Positions 6,770-8,254 of a stretch of DNA of 8,254 nucleotides are shown here, one piece after another. Position numbers and translations under genes: made by a program. The notes beneath the pieces are model-generated. The model was not told where the DNA came from, did no database searches, and saw only the letters and a list, made by a program, of their open reading frames with translations. The DNA comes from Acidiferrobacter sp. (GTDB taxonomy: Bacteria > Pseudomonadota > Gammaproteobacteria > Acidiferrobacterales > Acidiferrobacteraceae). Location: NCBI GenBank assembly GCA_027335965.1, contig DAHWGZ010000066.1, forward strand, positions 1 to 8,254, written 5' to 3'. The number at the start of each line of letters is the position of its first letter. The first letter of the stretch is position 1.

Positions 6770-7805
6770 GGATCCGGCAAACGGCGAGGCCCCGGTCAGC
6801 CCCGGGGCGCGGCTGCGCGCGGCGCGCGAGCGCGCGGGATGGTCGGTGGAGCAGGTCGCGCAGCGCTTGCGGCTGTCGTCAAGCCAGATCACGGCCATCG
6901 AAAGCGGTCGGCGCGAGGATCTGCCGCCGGCGGCCTACGTGCGCGGCTATCTGCGCAGTTATGCGCAGCTGCTTGGACTAGACCCCCAGGAATTCGCCAA
7001 GGCGCGCGCATCGGACGATGGCGCGCCGCCGCCATTGCCGGCGGCGCACGCGCCGGTCCCGGCGGCGGGGATGCGTCTCGGGCCTGCCCTTTACGGATTG
7101 TTTCTGGTGGCGGTCGTGGTCGGGGTCGTGGTCTGGCACGCGCATGAACGCAAGCGGGGGGTCGCGCGAGCGCCCTCGCAGGCGGCGGCGCCCATGACCG
7201 GCGTGCTCCCGCCGCGATTGACGAATCTGACGGCGATGCGTAACCGCAGCGGCGAGTTGCGGACGTTCCCCCTGGGCATGCCCACAACCGGCAAGCCGGC
7301 CGCGCCGGGTCTACCCCCCAAGCCGGCGCGCCGGCCGCCCGTGTTGCTGGCCCAGACCCCCATCCATCCGCGCGCGCCAGCCGTGCCTCGGGCGACGCCG
7401 GCGAGGCCCCCGGCGGCGGCCGTCGCCGTCCGCAAGGGGCATGTCGCCCCTGCACGACGGAAGGCGGCCATGAGGCCCCTGTCCAGGCCCGCGAGCGCGT
7501 CTCGGCCACCCATTGCTGTACCGGGCCCCGGAGGATTGGTAAGCTTGCCGCAGGGGCGTCGTTATGTCGGGCTGCAGATCAGCACCGACGACGCGCCGGT
7601 TCGAGTTTCGGTGCGTGATGCGAGCGGGACGCGGCTGATGGCGGGCCGCATCGCGGTCGGTCGTACCATCAACCTCATAGGGCGGCCCCCGTTCCGGGTG
7701 ACCCTGAGTCGCAGCCGGGGAGTCGAGGTCAAGGCGGGCGGCCATGTGATCGCCTTGCCAAGGGCGCGCCAGGGACGGAATTTGCGGGTCACAGTCAACC
7801 CTTAA
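6759..7805 (+). CDS. rodZ: RodZ-like cell-shape protein (cytoplasmic HTH, one membrane span, periplasmic domain)
   Basis: Bitopic inner-membrane protein that links MreB filaments to the elongation machinery and helps keep rod shape. It is 348 aa (E. coli 337). The N-terminal HTH_25/Xre-like domain covers about 15-78, with GARLRAARERAGWSVEQVA and the hallmark YVRGYLRSYAQLLGLDP (60-76). One hydrophobic segment at about 107-126 is followed by basic residues. The periplasmic part begins with a Pro/Ala/Arg/Lys-rich low-complexity stretch (about 135-260), then a DUF4115-type beta domain (about 268-348) with VRDASGTRLMAGRI and GRPPFRVTL. The tryptophan usual in that domain (E. coli WLEV) is replaced, and the C-terminus is short and basic. 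ATG 6759 has GAGGG (6746-6750) eight bases upstream and overlaps pilW. It lies between pilW and ispG, as in related genomes. Confidence 0.9.
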   Translation: MDIEDPANGEAPVSPGARLRAARERAGWSVEQVAQRLRLSSSQITAIESGRREDLPPAAYVRGYLRSYAQLLGLDPQEFAKARASDDGAPPPLPAAHAPVPAAGMRLGPALYGLFLVAVVVGVVVWHAHERKRGVARAPSQAAAPMTGVLPPRLTNLTAMRNRSGELRTFPLGMPTTGKPAAPGLPPKPARRPPVLLAQTPIHPRAPAVPRATPARPPAAAVAVRKGHVAPARRKAAMRPLSRPASASRPPIAVPGPGGLVSLPQGRRYVGLQISTDDAPVRVSVRDASGTRLMAGRIAVGRTINLIGRPPFRVTLSRSRGVEVKAGGHVIALPRARQGRNLRVTVNP

Positions 7806-7820
7806 AACGGGATCAGAATT

Positions 7821-8254
7821 ATGCATGATACGACCGGGATTACCCGTCGCAAGAGCCGCATGATCCATGTGGGCCCAGTGGCGGTGGGGGGCGATGCCCC
7901 GATCAGCGTACAGAGCATGACCAACACCGAGACCTGCGACGTCGCGGCGACCGTGGCGCAGATCCAGCGGCTGGTGGCCGCGGGCGCCGATATAGTCCGC
8001 GTGTCGATACCCACCATGGAGGCGGCGCAGGCGTTTGCGGAGATTCGCAAGGCCGTGGACGTGGCGCTCGTGACCGATATCCATTTCGATTACCGCATCG
8101 CGCTCGAGGTGGCCAAGCTCGGCGCGGATTGCCTGCGCATCAATCCCGGCAATATCGGCCGGGAAGACCGCGTGCGCCAGGTGGTCGAGGCGGCGCGTGA
8201 TCGCGGGATCTGCATACGGATCGGCGTGAACGCGGGTTCGCTCGAGAAGGAGCT
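7821..8254 (+). CDS. ispG: 4-hydroxy-3-methylbut-2-enyl diphosphate synthase IspG (GcpE), N-terminal part (3' end outside window)
   Basis: [4Fe-4S] enzyme of the MEP isoprenoid pathway that reductively converts 2-C-methylerythritol 2,4-cyclodiphosphate to HMBPP in the cytoplasm. The 144 codons seen cover the start of the TIM-barrel domain; E. coli IspG is 372 aa, so more than half is missing. Diagnostic stretches are [11 protein letters not shown] (about 29-39), [33 protein letters not shown] and [12 protein letters not shown] at the window edge. The cluster-binding cysteines lie in the missing C-terminal part. A Cys replaces the Pro seen in E. coli at [10 protein letters not shown] (here [10 protein letters not shown]). 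The chosen ATG gives [13 protein letters not shown], like E. coli MHNQAPIQRRKS; GGGA at 7809-7812 is a weak Shine-Dalgarno. It starts 15 bp after rodZ with no convincing promoter, so it is probably co-transcribed. Confidence 0.96.
   Translation, partial: MHDTTGITRRKSRMIHVGPVAVGGDAPISVQSMTNTETCDVAATVAQIQRLVAAGADIVRVSIPTMEAAQAFAEIRKAVDVALVTDIHFDYRIALEVAKLGADCLRINPGNIGREDRVRQVVEAARDRGICIRIGVNAGSLEKE

Noticed and set aside
5999..6898. A 299-codon minus-strand frame antisense to pilW and rodZ
   Set aside because: It lies opposite a lipoprotein gene and an HTH domain with clear family features, has no recognisable domain, and fits the pattern of GC-driven shadow frames.
7782..7820. Possible promoter before ispG (TTGCGG at 7782 with an AT-rich stretch near 7802-7807)
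   Set aside because: No -10 of acceptable quality lies at 16-18 bp spacing; the AT-rich bases are mostly the rodZ stop region. Co-transcription with rodZ is simpler.
1..8254. Search for tRNA, rRNA, CRISPR, insertion sequences, attachment sites or an origin
   Set aside because: Genes fill nearly the whole window and the longest gap is 147 bp. No array of direct repeats, terminal inverted repeats, transposase motif or cloverleaf was seen by eye.

Overview
This window is a GC-rich, one-strand, almost gap-free stretch of a gammaproteobacterial chromosome. It holds the 3' part of iscS, eight complete genes of Fe-S assembly and nucleotide/RNA metabolism (iscU, iscA, hscB, hscA, fdx, iscX, ndk, rlmN), a type IV pilus lipoprotein gene (pilW/pilF), rodZ, and the 5' part of ispG. 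All genes read on the + strand. No RNA gene, mobile element, CRISPR array or sign of recent transfer is visible. The gene order matches what I recall from Pseudomonas-type gammaproteobacteria, where pilF/pilW sits between rlmN and rodZ. The high GC and sequence divergence suggest a non-enteric, environmental lineage (for example Acidiferrobacter- or Chromatiales-like); the genus is a guess.

Positions 1-4334 are the ISC operon without its regulator iscR, which would lie upstream. IscS (sulfur donor) and IscU (scaffold) build the cluster. HscB and HscA (J-protein and Hsp70) release it through the LPPVK motif of IscU. IscA is an A-type carrier, Fdx supplies electrons and IscX modulates IscS. All expected catalytic and ligand residues in the sequenced parts are intact. 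Coupling is tight: hscB abuts hscA (TAGATG) and hscA overlaps fdx by one base (TGATG).

Positions 4335-4481 are the only real intergenic space (147 bp). It has GC-rich inverted repeats after iscX but no canonical terminator, and a good sigma70-like promoter (TTGCCG, 17 bp, TAGAAT) in front of ndk. This probably starts a second transcription unit: ndk, rlmN, pilW, rodZ, ispG.

Positions 4482-8254 carry that second unit. rlmN shows no usable ATG, GTG or TTG start at the position its family alignment requires; an in-frame CTG correctly spaced from a strong Shine-Dalgarno is the best start. pilW overlaps both neighbours by about 11 bp. rodZ has a long Pro/Ala/Arg-rich periplasmic linker. RlmN and IspG are themselves [4Fe-4S] enzymes, so the window places an Fe-S factory beside two of its clients. 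I see no convincing undescribed system; the points worth checking are the rlmN start, the ndk promoter region and the RodZ periplasmic part.
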